Below, one piece after another: positions 35,155 through 44,919 of a stretch of DNA of 64,000 nt. Source of the DNA: Herminiimonas sp. (GTDB taxonomy: Bacteria > Pseudomonadota > Gammaproteobacteria > Burkholderiales > Burkholderiaceae_D). Below the pieces are notes generated by a model. It did not search any database. It worked only from the letters and a program-made list of their open reading frames with translations, and was not told the DNA's origin. The position numbers and the translations under genes are program-made. The stretch lies in assembly GCA_028292265.1 (NCBI GenBank), contig JAQGMR010000050.1, positions 1 through 64,000 of the forward strand, in the 5' to 3' direction. Position 1 is the first letter of the stretch; each line of letters opens with the position of its first letter.

Positions 35155-37356
35155 ATGGCAAATCCCGCGCGCTCCAGTGTGAATAATGCAGCGCCTCCGA
35201 CTTCCTCGCACCCGCTGCCTCTCAACCCGACGTCAGTGACCGGCGGCGCCGGAGGCACCAGAGGAAAGGTGACGTCGCATGGCAAGTCGGCTAGCGCACC
35301 GGTCGCCGCGGCCCATCCGCACGGTTCACCGCGCCTGCATTCAGGCCGGTCGACACGGCGCGATGTTGAGTCGGACGAAGAGTTGTCTTCGTCCCTGGTT
35401 GAGAGCAGCGACGACGATGCCACGGCAAACCAGGTTTGGGCGCTAGTTGGTTCGTCGCAGCGCACATCCGGGGCTAACACAGGTACTAGCACCGCGGTAG
35501 AAAATCCGGCGCGTGCATCGCCACCAAAGCTTCGCTCCGTACAGCAATCGAAGCTAGTGAGGAGGGCGCGCGTCTCCCAGGAATATTTCGATGCCCACCT
35601 CCCCAATCGTTCCCCGCACAATGCCGTCTTGCGTGGCGATCTTTCATCATTGATGGCGATCCTTGACCGCGACGCCGTCGCGGTTAATGCCCGCGACGGC
35701 AAGGGCGGCACCGCACTGCAATTGGCTGCCCAGTCGGGACAGGCGGACATCGTCAAGGCGCTACTTGAGGCTGGCGCCGAAGTTGATCTGCGTACCAAAA
35801 ACGCCACAACCGCCCTAACGCTAGCCGCCACGTACGGGCACGCCGCTGTCGTTAGCCTGCTGCTAAAGCATGGGTCGAATCAGCGACTGGTGGACGTTGC
35901 CGGCGAAACGCCGCTCGAACTGGCCGCGCGGCATGGTCACATTAACGTGGTCGAGGCCTTACTGGTGCAGGAGATCGCGTTCCGAAAAACGGTTCCCATG
36001 GACCCGATCAATCCGTTTGTACAATCGTTGTGCCTCGCCGCGCAGCACGGCCATGATGCGATCGTTCGGGCGCTGTTGGGAGCAGGCGCACCTGCCTCGG
36101 CCTTTAATCGAAAGGGCAAAAATTCACTGATGGTCGCCGTTGAAGCTGGTCACCTGAACATTGCTGCCGCCTTGCTCCCGCACATGCCAGCGCATGCCTG
36201 GCTCGCCGATGGCGCGTCCATCGTCAATCTCTCGGTAAAGTCTGCCGGTCCGGAACACCTTGAGTTACTGCTCAGGCACGACGGCACTATTCCCAAGACA
36301 ACGCCAAATGGCACCGGGTCTGAGGCGCCTGCCTCCCGTACTTACCGTGTGCTTTCGCCAGGCGGCGCCAACGGTCGTGGCCTGGTTCATCCCCAGGTCA
36401 GCCTCGCGACGACCGCGCTTCTCGCTGCCGCGGCCCAGGGCAAGGCGGCCCTCGTTGAAATCGCGCTGCGATGGGGCGGGTCGTTGTCCGACGTCGATAT
36501 CAAGCACAACACCGCATTGATGGCCGCATTGCAGGCGACCGCTCCGGTTATCGCAATGACTCCGACAATTGACATGCTAATCGAAAGCGCAAATCCGGCT
36601 CGGCGCAAACTCGATCCGGCCGTGTACAACGAAGAAACCCTTGTCGACAGACTGGTAAGTCGCCTGAGTCAGCAGGACCTGGTTATCCAACCGAGATTCT
36701 GGCTGGGCCTAACCATCTGGCTCTGCACGGAAAGGCGACTGCGCTATTCCGTTGTGGCGCCAACCGTGGCGGCGCTCAAGCAAATGTTGGAGGCATGGCC
36801 CGGTCTTTCAGGCGGCCTGCGCGAGGACAGTTTGCCCGTCACGGCCTCCCAGAAAAAGGCGCTATGTGGCCATACCCTTGCCACGCTCCAGGGCCTGCAC
36901 ACGCTGCAAAACGACCTGGGCGTGCTGGGAATCTTCAGCGGATCGCCGCCGCTCGCACCGTGCTACACCCTGGGAATCAAGAAGGCAAAGTCCTTGCTGG
37001 AAGAAGCAAAGGTGCAGTCGCAAGGACTGGTTGACCTTGGCGCCCGGACCTTCGACCGGGCAGACCTGAGCCGCATTGCGGGGGAACTGGCCGGCCTCGC
37101 TCAAGCGCGCCGTGGAGACATCGTGGTCGCATTGTGCGGCAACACTGGCATGCATCAGGTCCTGGCCGAGGCATTGGCGGATGCGTGGCTCGACGTTGGG
37201 CAGGCTGGGCAGACCGATGTAGCGCTCCTTCGCGCGGCGTTGTGGGAGCAGGTCGGCAAGCCAGAGTTCTTGACGAAATGCGAGGCGCAAAATGACCTGC
37301 TGCGCGGGTTTTTGATGGAGCAGATGACGGATTTGCTTGAGCATCCGCGGACTTAG
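35155..37356 (+). CDS. Large ankyrin-repeat protein, candidate secreted effector
   Basis: A 733-residue protein. The first ~130 residues are Ser/Pro/Ala-rich and likely disordered, including the acidic run SDEELSSSLVESSDDD, as seen in type III effectors. At about 150-345 come ankyrin repeats: SPHNAVLRGDLSSLMAILD, GGTALQLAAQSGQADIVKALL, TALTLAATYGHAAVVSLLL, ETPLELAARHGHINVVEALL, LAAQHGHDAIVRALLGAG and LMVAVEAGHLNIAAALL. More divergent repeats follow, then a helical C-terminal half (from ~490) without recognised domain. There is no Sec signal or membrane span. ATG 35155 has AAGGAAA upstream; the in-frame ATG at 35092 has none. It is monocistronic behind an hrp-box-like element. Confidence 0.82.
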   Translation: MANPARSSVNNAAPPTSSHPLPLNPTSVTGGAGGTRGKVTSHGKSASAPVAAAHPHGSPRLHSGRSTRRDVESDEELSSSLVESSDDDATANQVWALVGSSQRTSGANTGTSTAVENPARASPPKLRSVQQSKLVRRARVSQEYFDAHLPNRSPHNAVLRGDLSSLMAILDRDAVAVNARDGKGGTALQLAAQSGQADIVKALLEAGAEVDLRTKNATTALTLAATYGHAAVVSLLLKHGSNQRLVDVAGETPLELAARHGHINVVEALLVQEIAFRKTVPMDPINPFVQSLCLAAQHGHDAIVRALLGAGAPASAFNRKGKNSLMVAVEAGHLNIAAALLPHMPAHAWLADGASIVNLSVKSAGPEHLELLLRHDGTIPKTTPNGTGSEAPASRTYRVLSPGGANGRGLVHPQVSLATTALLAAAAQGKAALVEIALRWGGSLSDVDIKHNTALMAALQATAPVIAMTPTIDMLIESANPARRKLDPAVYNEETLVDRLVSRLSQQDLVIQPRFWLGLTIWLCTERRLRYSVVAPTVAALKQMLEAWPGLSGGLREDSLPVTASQKKALCGHTLATLQGLHTLQNDLGVLGIFSGSPPLAPCYTLGIKKAKSLLEEAKVQSQGLVDLGARTFDRADLSRIAGELAGLAQARRGDIVVALCGNTGMHQVLAEALADAWLDVGQAGQTDVALLRAALWEQVGKPEFLTKCEAQNDLLRGFLMEQMTDLLEHPRT

Positions 37357-37462
37357 GTCGGAGGGTTTCAGGCAGGACGGGTGCCTGCGATGGCTTTGAG
37401 GATGAGTCATAGCAAAAATATTTCACTGACGCCACGTCGTCGTCAAGCCAAAGCAGCCCCTC

Positions 37463-38155
37463 CTAAGCGCCGGCGCGAAACCCGCGCAGCCCGTCCATAT
37501 CCAGGATCGTCACACAGCCGTAGTCCACCTTCAACAAGCCTTCCTTCTCCAGCACCTGCAGCGCCTGGTTGGCCCGCTGTCGTGATGTGCTGCACAAATA
37601 GCCGATCTCCTCTTGCGATATCTGAAGCTGGCGGCTGACGACCGGGTTCAGGTAGGGGTTGAACAGTGCGGCAAGACAGCGCGCTACCTTTGCATCGGTA
37701 TCGAGCATGCGATCGAATTCCACCAGCGAAATGAACAGGCCGAGGCGCTCGTTAAGCTGCATCAGCAGGAAGCGGTTAAACGGGATGCTGTTGTCCAGCA
37801 GCCAGGTGAAGGTGGTGCGCGGCATGAAGGCGAGACGGCTATCGCGTAGTGCGACCACGTCGTACTTGCGCAATTCGGTCTTGAGCAGCGAGCCTTCTCC
37901 GAACCACCCGCCGGCCAGCATGCCGGTGAAGGTAACGGTTTTCCCCTCGGGCGAAACGCTGCTCATTTTTAGCAGCCCCTCGGTTACGCCCATCCAGTGA
38001 TCGACAGGCTCGCCCTTCCGGCACGCATATCCGCCAGCCGGTACGAAGCGTTCTGTCAGGTCCCTTTCCACCCGTTCCATCTGCTGCGGCGTCAGCGACG
38101 CGGCCCACATGGTTTTGGTAAGCGAGTCACGCAGGGAGGGCGGAGTGGCCTTCAT
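37463..38155 (-). CDS. Crp/Fnr-family transcriptional regulator
   Basis: A 230-residue protein. The N-terminal cyclic-nucleotide-binding-like barrel (25-140) includes VDHWMGVTEGLLKMSSVSPEGKTVTFTGMLAGGWFGEGSLL. The winged helix (~165-220) carries QLQISQEEIGYLCSTSRQRANQALQVLEKEGLLKV. The FNR iron-sulfur Cys pattern is absent, so oxygen sensing of that kind is unlikely; the effector is unknown. It is divergent from the acyl-CoA ligase gene with a 195-base gap and is a plausible regulator of the downstream importer/ligase cluster (inference from position). Confidence 0.88.
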   Translation of the reverse strand: MKATPPSLRDSLTKTMWAASLTPQQMERVERDLTERFVPAGGYACRKGEPVDHWMGVTEGLLKMSSVSPEGKTVTFTGMLAGGWFGEGSLLKTELRKYDVVALRDSRLAFMPRTTFTWLLDNSIPFNRFLLMQLNERLGLFISLVEFDRMLDTDAKVARCLAALFNPYLNPVVSRQLQISQEEIGYLCSTSRQRANQALQVLEKEGLLKVDYGCVTILDMDGLRGFRAGA

Positions 38156-38350
38156 GGAGCATGCATGGTGCGGTGCAAAATCGAAAGTTGTGAAATTGTC
38201 TGGAGGATGACATCCCGCCGAGCCGGAAGGACATTAAGATCATCGCATAAAAAACGTCCGGCCCAGCCGGAATGCCGCACCGTAACAGTTGTTCCGACGC
38301 CTTCCCAAAGCGCCGGACACCGCGCTGTCTCACGAACATGAGGGTGGACA

Positions 38351-40312
38351 ATGGTGGAGACAACCAAGGACCACGCGGCATCCACTTTTCCGCGCCTGTT
38401 GCTGCGGCATGCCGACCTGCGCGCGGCCCTGCCGGCATTTCGCGAGAAGGACTTGGGCATCTGGCAAACCTGGGACTGGGGCCAGGTGGCGCAGGAGGTG
38501 CGCGCCCTGGCCTGCGGTTTGGCCGCCATGGGCCTCAAGCGCGGCATGAACCTTGCCATTGTTGGTGACAACCGGCCGCGACTTTACTGGGCCATGACCG
38601 CGGCCCAATGCCTGGGAGCCGTGCCCGTGCCGCTCTACCAAGATGCCCCGGCGGCCGATATGGCCTACGTGCTCGGCAACGCTGAGATCGACTTCGCCAT
38701 GGTGGAAGACCAGGAGCAGGTCGACAAGCTGCTGGAGATTCGGCAGTTCGTGCCGCACCTCTCCCACATCGTCTTTGACGACGAACGTGGCATGCGCCAC
38801 TACACGCAGCCTGGGTTGATGTCCTTCGACGCGTTGCAAGCCATTGGGCGGGATTTCGACCGCACTCATCCCGAATTTTTCATGCGCGAAGTCGAGGCTG
38901 GAAGCTCGCTTGATGTAGCCGTGATTCTCTACACTTCGGGCACCACCGACAAGCCAAAGGGCGTGTGCCATTCGCATGCCGCCATGATAGCAACGGCGCA
39001 GGTGCTCGTGGATTTCGACCATCTCGACGCAAACAACGACCTGTTGTGCTATCTGCCGCTGGCCTGGGTCGGCGACTTTCTCTATTCCTACACGATGGCG
39101 CACATCGCTGGCTTTTGCCTGAACTGCCCGGAGTCGCCCAACACCGTCATGACGGACCTGCGGGAGATTGGACCGACCTATTATTTCGGGCCGCCGCGCG
39201 TCTATGAAAACATCCTGACCCAGGTGATGATCCGGATTGAAGACGCTAGTTGGCTGAAGCGAAAGCTGTTCCACTCATTCATGGCGGTGGCACGCCGCGT
39301 CGGGATCCGCATCCTTGATGGCAAGGGCGACGTCAGTCTCGGGGACCGCCTGCTGTACCGGCTTGGTGATCTGCTGATCTACGGTCCGCTAAAGAATGTG
39401 CTCGGCATGTCGCGCATCCGGGTGGCCTATACCGGTGGCGAGGCGATCGGGCCGGACCTGTTCGACTTCTACCGCTCGCTTGGCATCAATCTCAAGCAGT
39501 TGTACGGCATGACAGAGACCTGCGTGACCGTCTGCATGCAAGCCTCGGGCGACGTCAAGCTCGACACGGTCGGCAAGCCGATGCCTGGCGTCGAGGTGGT
39601 GATCGCCGGGAACGGCGAAGTGCTGGTGCGATCGCCCGGTGTCATGACCGGCTATTACAAGCGGCCCGATGCGACGGCCGATGCGATTGATGCGCAAGGC
39701 TTCTTCCACACCGGCGATGCCGGCTTCTTCGATGCCGACGGACACCTGAAAATAATCGACCGGGCCAAGGACGTCGGCCGCATGGCGGACGGCACGCTGT
39801 TCGCGCCGAAATACATCGAGAACAAACTCAAGTTCTTCCCCTTCATCAAGGAAGCCGTGGCATTCGGCGATCAGCGCGATCGGTGCAATGCCTTCATCAA
39901 CATTGACATGGACGCGGTCGGCAATTGGGCCGAGCGCCGCGGCATTCCCTACAGCGGCTATACCGACCTTGCAGCACAGGATGCGGTCTATGACCTGATC
40001 GCGGAATGCGTGGAGAAGGTCAATGCGGATTTGTCCTGCGATGCCCTGCTGTCCGGCTCGCAGGTGCACCGCTTCCTCATTTTGCACAAGGAACTCGACC
40101 CGGACGATGATGAACTGACTCGCACGCGGAAGGTACGGCGCGGCTTCATCGCCAGCAAATACGGCGTATTGATCGACGCGCTTTATTCAGGACGCAGCAG
40201 CCAGTACATTGAAACCCAGGTGAAGTTTGAAGACGGCCGCCAAGGCCTGGTGAAGGCCGACTTGCGCATCCGCGACGTGAAGACGTTCCCGACCATGCAA
40301 AAGGCGGCCTGA
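38351..40312 (+). CDS. AMP-binding long-chain-type acyl-CoA ligase
   Basis: A 653-residue adenylate-forming enzyme of the long-chain fatty-acid CoA ligase type. The P-loop is ILYTSGTTDKPKGVCHSH near residue 195, the YGMTE motif lies in LKQLYGMTETCVTV, and the A8 hinge is DRAKDVGRMADGTLFAPKYIEN. The conserved Lys region near the end is TRTRKVRRGFIASKYG. It activates carboxylic acids to CoA thioesters. Its stop TGA shares the base A with the start ATG of the LivG-type gene, so it is translationally coupled to the importer: a transport-plus-activation unit. Confidence 0.93.
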   Translation: MVETTKDHAASTFPRLLLRHADLRAALPAFREKDLGIWQTWDWGQVAQEVRALACGLAAMGLKRGMNLAIVGDNRPRLYWAMTAAQCLGAVPVPLYQDAPAADMAYVLGNAEIDFAMVEDQEQVDKLLEIRQFVPHLSHIVFDDERGMRHYTQPGLMSFDALQAIGRDFDRTHPEFFMREVEAGSSLDVAVILYTSGTTDKPKGVCHSHAAMIATAQVLVDFDHLDANNDLLCYLPLAWVGDFLYSYTMAHIAGFCLNCPESPNTVMTDLREIGPTYYFGPPRVYENILTQVMIRIEDASWLKRKLFHSFMAVARRVGIRILDGKGDVSLGDRLLYRLGDLLIYGPLKNVLGMSRIRVAYTGGEAIGPDLFDFYRSLGINLKQLYGMTETCVTVCMQASGDVKLDTVGKPMPGVEVVIAGNGEVLVRSPGVMTGYYKRPDATADAIDAQGFFHTGDAGFFDADGHLKIIDRAKDVGRMADGTLFAPKYIENKLKFFPFIKEAVAFGDQRDRCNAFINIDMDAVGNWAERRGIPYSGYTDLAAQDAVYDLIAECVEKVNADLSCDALLSGSQVHRFLILHKELDPDDDELTRTRKVRRGFIASKYGVLIDALYSGRSSQYIETQVKFEDGRQGLVKADLRIRDVKTFPTMQKAA

Positions 40313-41277
40313 TGAGCGCCAACATCGGCACCGTCGGCACGATTGGCAACGTCGGCGCCATCGCATCGGATGGATCCGCAGGCGCCCTTGGCGCCGCCAT
40401 GGGCGCGCTGCCCGCCACGCCGCTTGATCCCGCCCCCGTTAGTCCAACCGGCATGGACCGTGCCGCCGACAACGCAGTGCAGGAGCCTCACGCCACGCAA
40501 CGCAAAATCGGTGAAGTCATCCTTCGCTTCGAAAACATCTCGCTTGCCTTTGGCGGCGTCAAGGCACTCACCGACGTTTCCTTCGATGTTCGCGAACATG
40601 AGATACGCGCCATCATTGGGCCAAATGGCGCCGGCAAGAGCTCAATGCTGAACGTGATCAACGGCGTCTACCGGCCGCAACAGGGCGAGATCGTCTACAG
40701 AGGCCAGCGCCGCAAGGGCATGGATACGCATGAGGCGGCCCGCAGCGGCATTGCGCGCACCTTCCAGAACATTGCGCTATTCAAGGGCATGACGGTGCTG
40801 GACAACATTATGACGGGCCGCAATCTCAAGATACGCAGCAATTTCCTGATGCAGGCTCTTTACATCGGCCCCGCTCGCCGCGAAGAAATGGAGCACCGGC
40901 GCAAGGTAGAGGAAGTTATCGACTTCCTTGAAATCCAGCACATCCGCAAGACGCCGGTCGGGCGCCTGCCCTACGGTCTGCAGAAGCGGGTGGAACTGGG
41001 GCGCGCGCTAGCCGCGGAACCGGAAATTCTGCTGCTGGATGAGCCAATGGCCGGCATGAACGTGGAAGAGAAGCAGGACATGTGCCGCTTCATCCTCGAT
41101 GTGAACGACCAGTTTGGCACGACCATCGTGCTGATCGAGCACGACATGGGGGTTGTGATGGACATTTCAGACCGCGTGGTGGTGCTGGACTACGGCCGCA
41201 AGATCGGCGACGGCACGCCGGATGAAGTGCGTGACAATCAGGATGTAATCAATGCCTATCTTGGTGTGGCACATTGA
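40312..41277 (+). CDS. Branched-chain amino-acid-type ABC transporter ATPase (LivG-like)
   Basis: 321 residues. The first ~68 are a low-complexity Ala/Gly/Pro extension (GTVGTIGNVGAIASDGSAG) absent from typical LivG. The ATPase begins near residue 69 (VILRFENISLAFGGVKALTDVSF). Walker A is GPNGAGKSS, and the LivG-typical insert GIARTFQNIALFKGMTVLDNIMTGR is present. The signature-equivalent stretch LPYGLQKRVELGRAL reads YGLQK rather than LSGGQ, as is normal in LivG-type proteins, and Walker B is ILLLDEPMAGMN. An internal start near 40510 would remove the extension but has no clear evidence. The gene is coupled to the ligase upstream. Confidence 0.9.
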   Translation: MSANIGTVGTIGNVGAIASDGSAGALGAAMGALPATPLDPAPVSPTGMDRAADNAVQEPHATQRKIGEVILRFENISLAFGGVKALTDVSFDVREHEIRAIIGPNGAGKSSMLNVINGVYRPQQGEIVYRGQRRKGMDTHEAARSGIARTFQNIALFKGMTVLDNIMTGRNLKIRSNFLMQALYIGPARREEMEHRRKVEEVIDFLEIQHIRKTPVGRLPYGLQKRVELGRALAAEPEILLLDEPMAGMNVEEKQDMCRFILDVNDQFGTTIVLIEHDMGVVMDISDRVVVLDYGRKIGDGTPDEVRDNQDVINAYLGVAH

Positions 41278-41382
41278 ATGGACGCGACCCCTCGCCGGCT
41301 CATGGCGCAGCACCCATAACTTCTGCACGCTCCGGCTCTCACCTTCCAATGGGCAAGAAAGGGTTTCATTGAGGACTTCCAA

Positions 41383-42285
41383 TTGAATATCAACTTCTTC
41401 TTCGAAGTCCTGATCGGCGGGCTACTGTCCGGCGTGATGTATGCGCTGGTAGCGCTTGGCTTTGTGTTGATCTACAAGGCGTCCGGCGTGTTCAACTTCG
41501 CGCAGGGGTCGATGGTGTTTTTCGCCGCCCTTACCTGCGCCAGCATTGTTAACCGTTACGGCATGTCGCTCTGGGTTGCGATACCGGCAACGGTCGTGGT
41601 GATGGTCGTGCTTGGCCTGGTGGTGGAGCGCATCGTGCTGCGACCGCTGGTAAATCAGTCGGAGATCACGCTCTTCATGGCAACCATCGGCCTGTCCTTC
41701 TTTATCGAGGGGTTGGCGCAGATGCTGTGGGGCGCTCAGGTGCAGCGTCTGGAACTGGGTATCGAGGATGTACCGATCCAGGTCCTGCTCGACAAAATGA
41801 ATATCTCCATCTCGCAGTTCGACGTGGTCGCGGCTGGCATCTGCGCGCTGCTGGTGACTGCGCTTGCCTTCTTCTTTTCCAAGACCAGGATTGGCCGCGC
41901 CCTGCGCGCTGTGGCGGACGACCACCAGGCGGCGCTGGCGGTTGGCATTCCGCTGCAGCAGATCTGGGGCATCGTATGGGCGGTGGCGGGCGCGGTAGCG
42001 CTGGTGGCCGGACTGCTTTGGGGCGCGCGCAACGGCGTGCAATTTTCGCTGACCTTCGTCGCACTGAAGGCGCTGCCAGTACTGATCCTCGGCGGCTTTA
42101 CCTCGGTGCCCGGCGCTATCGTTGGCGGTCTGATTATCGGCGCGACCGAAAAACTGGCGGAGGTCTATCTGGGGCCGATGGTGAACGGCGGCATCGAGGG
42201 CTGGTTCCCGTATGTGCTGGCGCTCCTGTTCCTGCTGGTGCGACCGGAAGGCCTGTTCGGCGAAAAGATCATACGGCGCATTTGA
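41383..42285 (+). CDS. ABC transporter permease, LivH type
   Basis: A 300-residue inner-membrane protein with about eight hydrophobic segments. The LivH hallmark MYALVALGFVLIYKASGVFNFAQGSMVF is near the N-terminus, and the C-terminal loop LKALPVLILGGFTSVPGAIVGGLIIGATEKL is present. The start is a TTG at 41383 with GAGGA 8 bases upstream; no in-frame ATG gives a better N-terminus. It lies between the LivG-type and LivM-type genes of the same importer. Confidence 0.92.
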   Translation: MNINFFFEVLIGGLLSGVMYALVALGFVLIYKASGVFNFAQGSMVFFAALTCASIVNRYGMSLWVAIPATVVVMVVLGLVVERIVLRPLVNQSEITLFMATIGLSFFIEGLAQMLWGAQVQRLELGIEDVPIQVLLDKMNISISQFDVVAAGICALLVTALAFFFSKTRIGRALRAVADDHQAALAVGIPLQQIWGIVWAVAGAVALVAGLLWGARNGVQFSLTFVALKALPVLILGGFTSVPGAIVGGLIIGATEKLAEVYLGPMVNGGIEGWFPYVLALLFLLVRPEGLFGEKIIRRI

Positions 42286-42339
42286 GAAGCGAATTTAAGA
42301 AACGCCACGCGTTCGTAACAGAAAAGGACACGCAACCAC

Positions 42340-43398
42340 ATGCTTTACCGTGAAGCAGGACAGTTCAAGACGACCTATGTCGCGGACGGGCAGATCTTCC
42401 CGATCCGGCAAGACCGCATCGCCATGACACTGTTCCTGGTGCTGGCCTTCGTGCTGGTGCCGCTCTTTGCTTCGGCATACACCTTCTCGGCAATCCTGAT
42501 TCCGTTCCTGATCCTGTCGCTGGCAGCGCTCGGCCTGAACATCCTGACTGGCTACGCCGGTCAGGTCTCCCTCGGCTCAGCGGCCTTCATGGCGGTCGGC
42601 GCGTTTGCTTCCTACAACTTCATGCTGCGGGTTCCCGGCATCCCGCTGCTGGTGGCCTTCATCCTGGGTGGACTTTGCGCTGCCACGGTTGGCATTGCGT
42701 TCGGCCTGCCGTCGCTGCGCATTCGAGGCTTTTATCTCGCGGCCGCCACGCTTGCAACGCAGTTCTTCGTGCTGTGGTGCGTGACCAAGATCCCGTGGCT
42801 GACGAACTACAGTTCGTCCGGCGTGATCACGGCGCAGCAGATGGTGATCTTCGGTTATCACTTCGCGACGCCAGCCAGCAAGTACCTGCTGGTGCTGGGG
42901 ATCGTTTGCGTTATGGGCCTGCTGGCCAAGAACATGATCCGCTCCAACGTCGGGCGCTCCTGGATGGCGGTGCGTGACATGGACGTGGCGGCCGAAGTGA
43001 TTGGGTTCCGCCTGATGCACACCAAGCTGCTTGCGTTCGGCATCAGTTCCTTTTATTGCGGCATCGCCGGTGCGCTGTATGCCTACGCCTACCTCGGCAC
43101 CGTCGAGCCGGAGGCGTATAGCCTCGACCTGTCATTTCGCATCCTGTTTATGGTGATTATCGGCGGCGTCGGCTCAATCCTTGGGTCCTTCCTCGGCGCC
43201 GCCTTCATCGTGCTGCTGCCGATCTGGCTCAACATCCTGGCCCATGCGCTGTCATTGCCGACCTCGGTCGCGTCCAACCTGGAACTGATGGTGTTCGGCG
43301 CGCTGATCATTTTTTTCCTGATCGTCGAACCGCTCGGCCTTGCGCGGCTGTGGCAGATCGCCAAGGAGAAGCTGCGGCTGTGGCCATTCCCGCATTAG
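42340..43398 (+). CDS. ABC transporter permease, LivM type
   Basis: A 352-residue inner-membrane protein with about nine hydrophobic segments. The LivM signature ALGLNILTGYAGQVSLGSAAFMAVGAFASY is near residue 65, and the late motif RILFMVIIGGVGSILGSFLGAAFI near 265. An AAAAGGACA lies before the ATG at 42340. It partners the LivH-type protein in the membrane channel. A short GC hairpin after the stop (43404-43426) may separate it from the binding-protein gene. Confidence 0.92.
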   Translation: MLYREAGQFKTTYVADGQIFPIRQDRIAMTLFLVLAFVLVPLFASAYTFSAILIPFLILSLAALGLNILTGYAGQVSLGSAAFMAVGAFASYNFMLRVPGIPLLVAFILGGLCAATVGIAFGLPSLRIRGFYLAAATLATQFFVLWCVTKIPWLTNYSSSGVITAQQMVIFGYHFATPASKYLLVLGIVCVMGLLAKNMIRSNVGRSWMAVRDMDVAAEVIGFRLMHTKLLAFGISSFYCGIAGALYAYAYLGTVEPEAYSLDLSFRILFMVIIGGVGSILGSFLGAAFIVLLPIWLNILAHALSLPTSVASNLELMVFGALIIFFLIVEPLGLARLWQIAKEKLRLWPFPH

Positions 43399-43403
43399 TG
43401 CAA

Positions 43404-43426
43404 CACCGCTCCTGGCCAGCGCGGTG
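43404..43426 (+). other. Short hairpin between permease and binding-protein genes
   Basis: CACCGC (43404-43409) pairs with GCGGTG (43421-43426) around an 11-base loop containing TGGCCA. No T-tract follows, so it is more likely an mRNA-stability element that favours the binding-protein transcript than a terminator. Confidence 0.35.
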
Positions 43427-43524
43427 AGACGCGCGCCGAAGCCAGGCGGTCACCGGGCCCGAACTGAATTCGTCTTTCGTAATGCTGGGTTTGCGTAGTC
43501 TGAATAACTAAAGGAGGAGGCAAA

Positions 43525-44835
43525 ATGAAGTGCATAAAATCCGTTCTGCTGGCATCGGCATTCGTGGTCGCCGCCAGTACCGCCGGCAGCGCCGCGGCGC
43601 AGGAACAGTACATACCCTTGCTGTCCTACCGCGTAGGGCCGTATGCGGCCGGCGGCACCGGCTTTTACGGCGGGGTCATCGACTACTTTAACCTGGTCAA
43701 CATGAATGGCGGCATCAACGGCGTCAAACTGGCCTGGGAAGAGTGCGAAACAGAATACAACGCGTCGCGCGGCGTGGAATGCTACGAGCGCCTGAAGACA
43801 CGGCAAGGCGGCGCTTCGCTGGTGGAGCCGCTCTCAACCGGCATCGCCTACGGCATCCTTGACCGCGTCGCCACTGACAAGATACCAATGACGACGCTCG
43901 GCTATGGTCGTTCTGATGCTGCCAACGGCAAGGTATTCCCTTACGTCTTCCCGCTCATTTCAAGCTATTGGAGCCAGGCTGCCGGCATGATCAAGTACCT
44001 CGGCGAAAAATCCGGCGGTATGGCCAAGCTCAAGGGCAAGAAGATCGTTCATCTCTACCATGACTCTGCCTATGGCAAGGAGCCGCTGCCCGTTCTTGAA
44101 GAACAGGCAAAGCAGTACGGTTTTGAGCTGATCAAGATCCCCATCACCCCACCCGGCAACGACCAGCAGTCGCAGTGGCTGCAGATCCGCCAGGCCAATC
44201 CGGACTTCGTGATTCTTTGGGGCTTCGGCGTCATGAACGCGGTGGCGATCAAGACCGCGCAGCGCAATGGTTTCCCACGCGAGAAGATCCTTGGCGTGTG
44301 GTGGGCCGGCTCGGAAGAAGACACCATCCCTGCGGGCGATGCCGCCAAAGGCTATACCACCATGACCTTCAACACGCCGGGCAACTATCCGGTGCTTGAT
44401 GAAATTCGCAAGAAGGTCTATGGCGCCAAGAAGGGCAACATGGAAGATCCGAACCGGGTCGGAACCGTGTACCACATGCGTGGCGTTACCGCGGCAATGA
44501 TGTCGGTTGAGGCGATCCGCAATGCCCAGGCAAAGTACGGCAAGGGCAAAGTCATGACCGGCGAGCAGGTGCGCTGGGGCCTGGAGAACCTGAACATCGA
44601 CGAAGCACGCCAGAAAGCACTTGGCGCTTTCAATATGTTCCCGCCGGTGAAGACGTCCTGCGACGACCATGAAGGTTCCGGTGCCGTGAAGGTGCAAAAC
44701 TGGAACGGCACGAAGTGGGTGCCGGTCTCGCAAAACTGGCTGATCGGGGACAAGGCATTGATCCGCAAGCTGGTTGAAGAATCCTCCGCCAAGTACGCCG
44801 CGGAGAAGAAGATTACGCCGGCCTGCATGAACTAG
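43525..44835 (+). CDS. ABC transporter substrate-binding protein, branched-chain amino-acid type
   Basis: A 436-residue periplasmic protein. The signal peptide MKCIKSVLLASAFVVAASTAGS is cleaved near AAAQ. The mature part is a Peripla_BP_6 fold with LLSYRVGPYAAGGTGFYGGVIDYFNLVNMNGGINGVKLAW, then IVHLYHDSAYGKEPLPVLEEQAKQYGFEL. A strong AAGGAGGAGG precedes the ATG. Subfamily members of this type sit with acyl-CoA ligases and are thought to bind aromatic or carboxylic acids rather than leucine; that is inference from context. Confidence 0.92.
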   Translation: MKCIKSVLLASAFVVAASTAGSAAAQEQYIPLLSYRVGPYAAGGTGFYGGVIDYFNLVNMNGGINGVKLAWEECETEYNASRGVECYERLKTRQGGASLVEPLSTGIAYGILDRVATDKIPMTTLGYGRSDAANGKVFPYVFPLISSYWSQAAGMIKYLGEKSGGMAKLKGKKIVHLYHDSAYGKEPLPVLEEQAKQYGFELIKIPITPPGNDQQSQWLQIRQANPDFVILWGFGVMNAVAIKTAQRNGFPREKILGVWWAGSEEDTIPAGDAAKGYTTMTFNTPGNYPVLDEIRKKVYGAKKGNMEDPNRVGTVYHMRGVTAAMMSVEAIRNAQAKYGKGKVMTGEQVRWGLENLNIDEARQKALGAFNMFPPVKTSCDDHEGSGAVKVQNWNGTKWVPVSQNWLIGDKALIRKLVEESSAKYAAEKKITPACMN

Positions 44836-44919
44836 TGATTGGCGGCGCGGCGGCGCGTGGGGATCAGGTGCATAGCCCATGCGTCGCCGCGCTGAATCGT
44901 CGCACTACCGGGATTTTTC

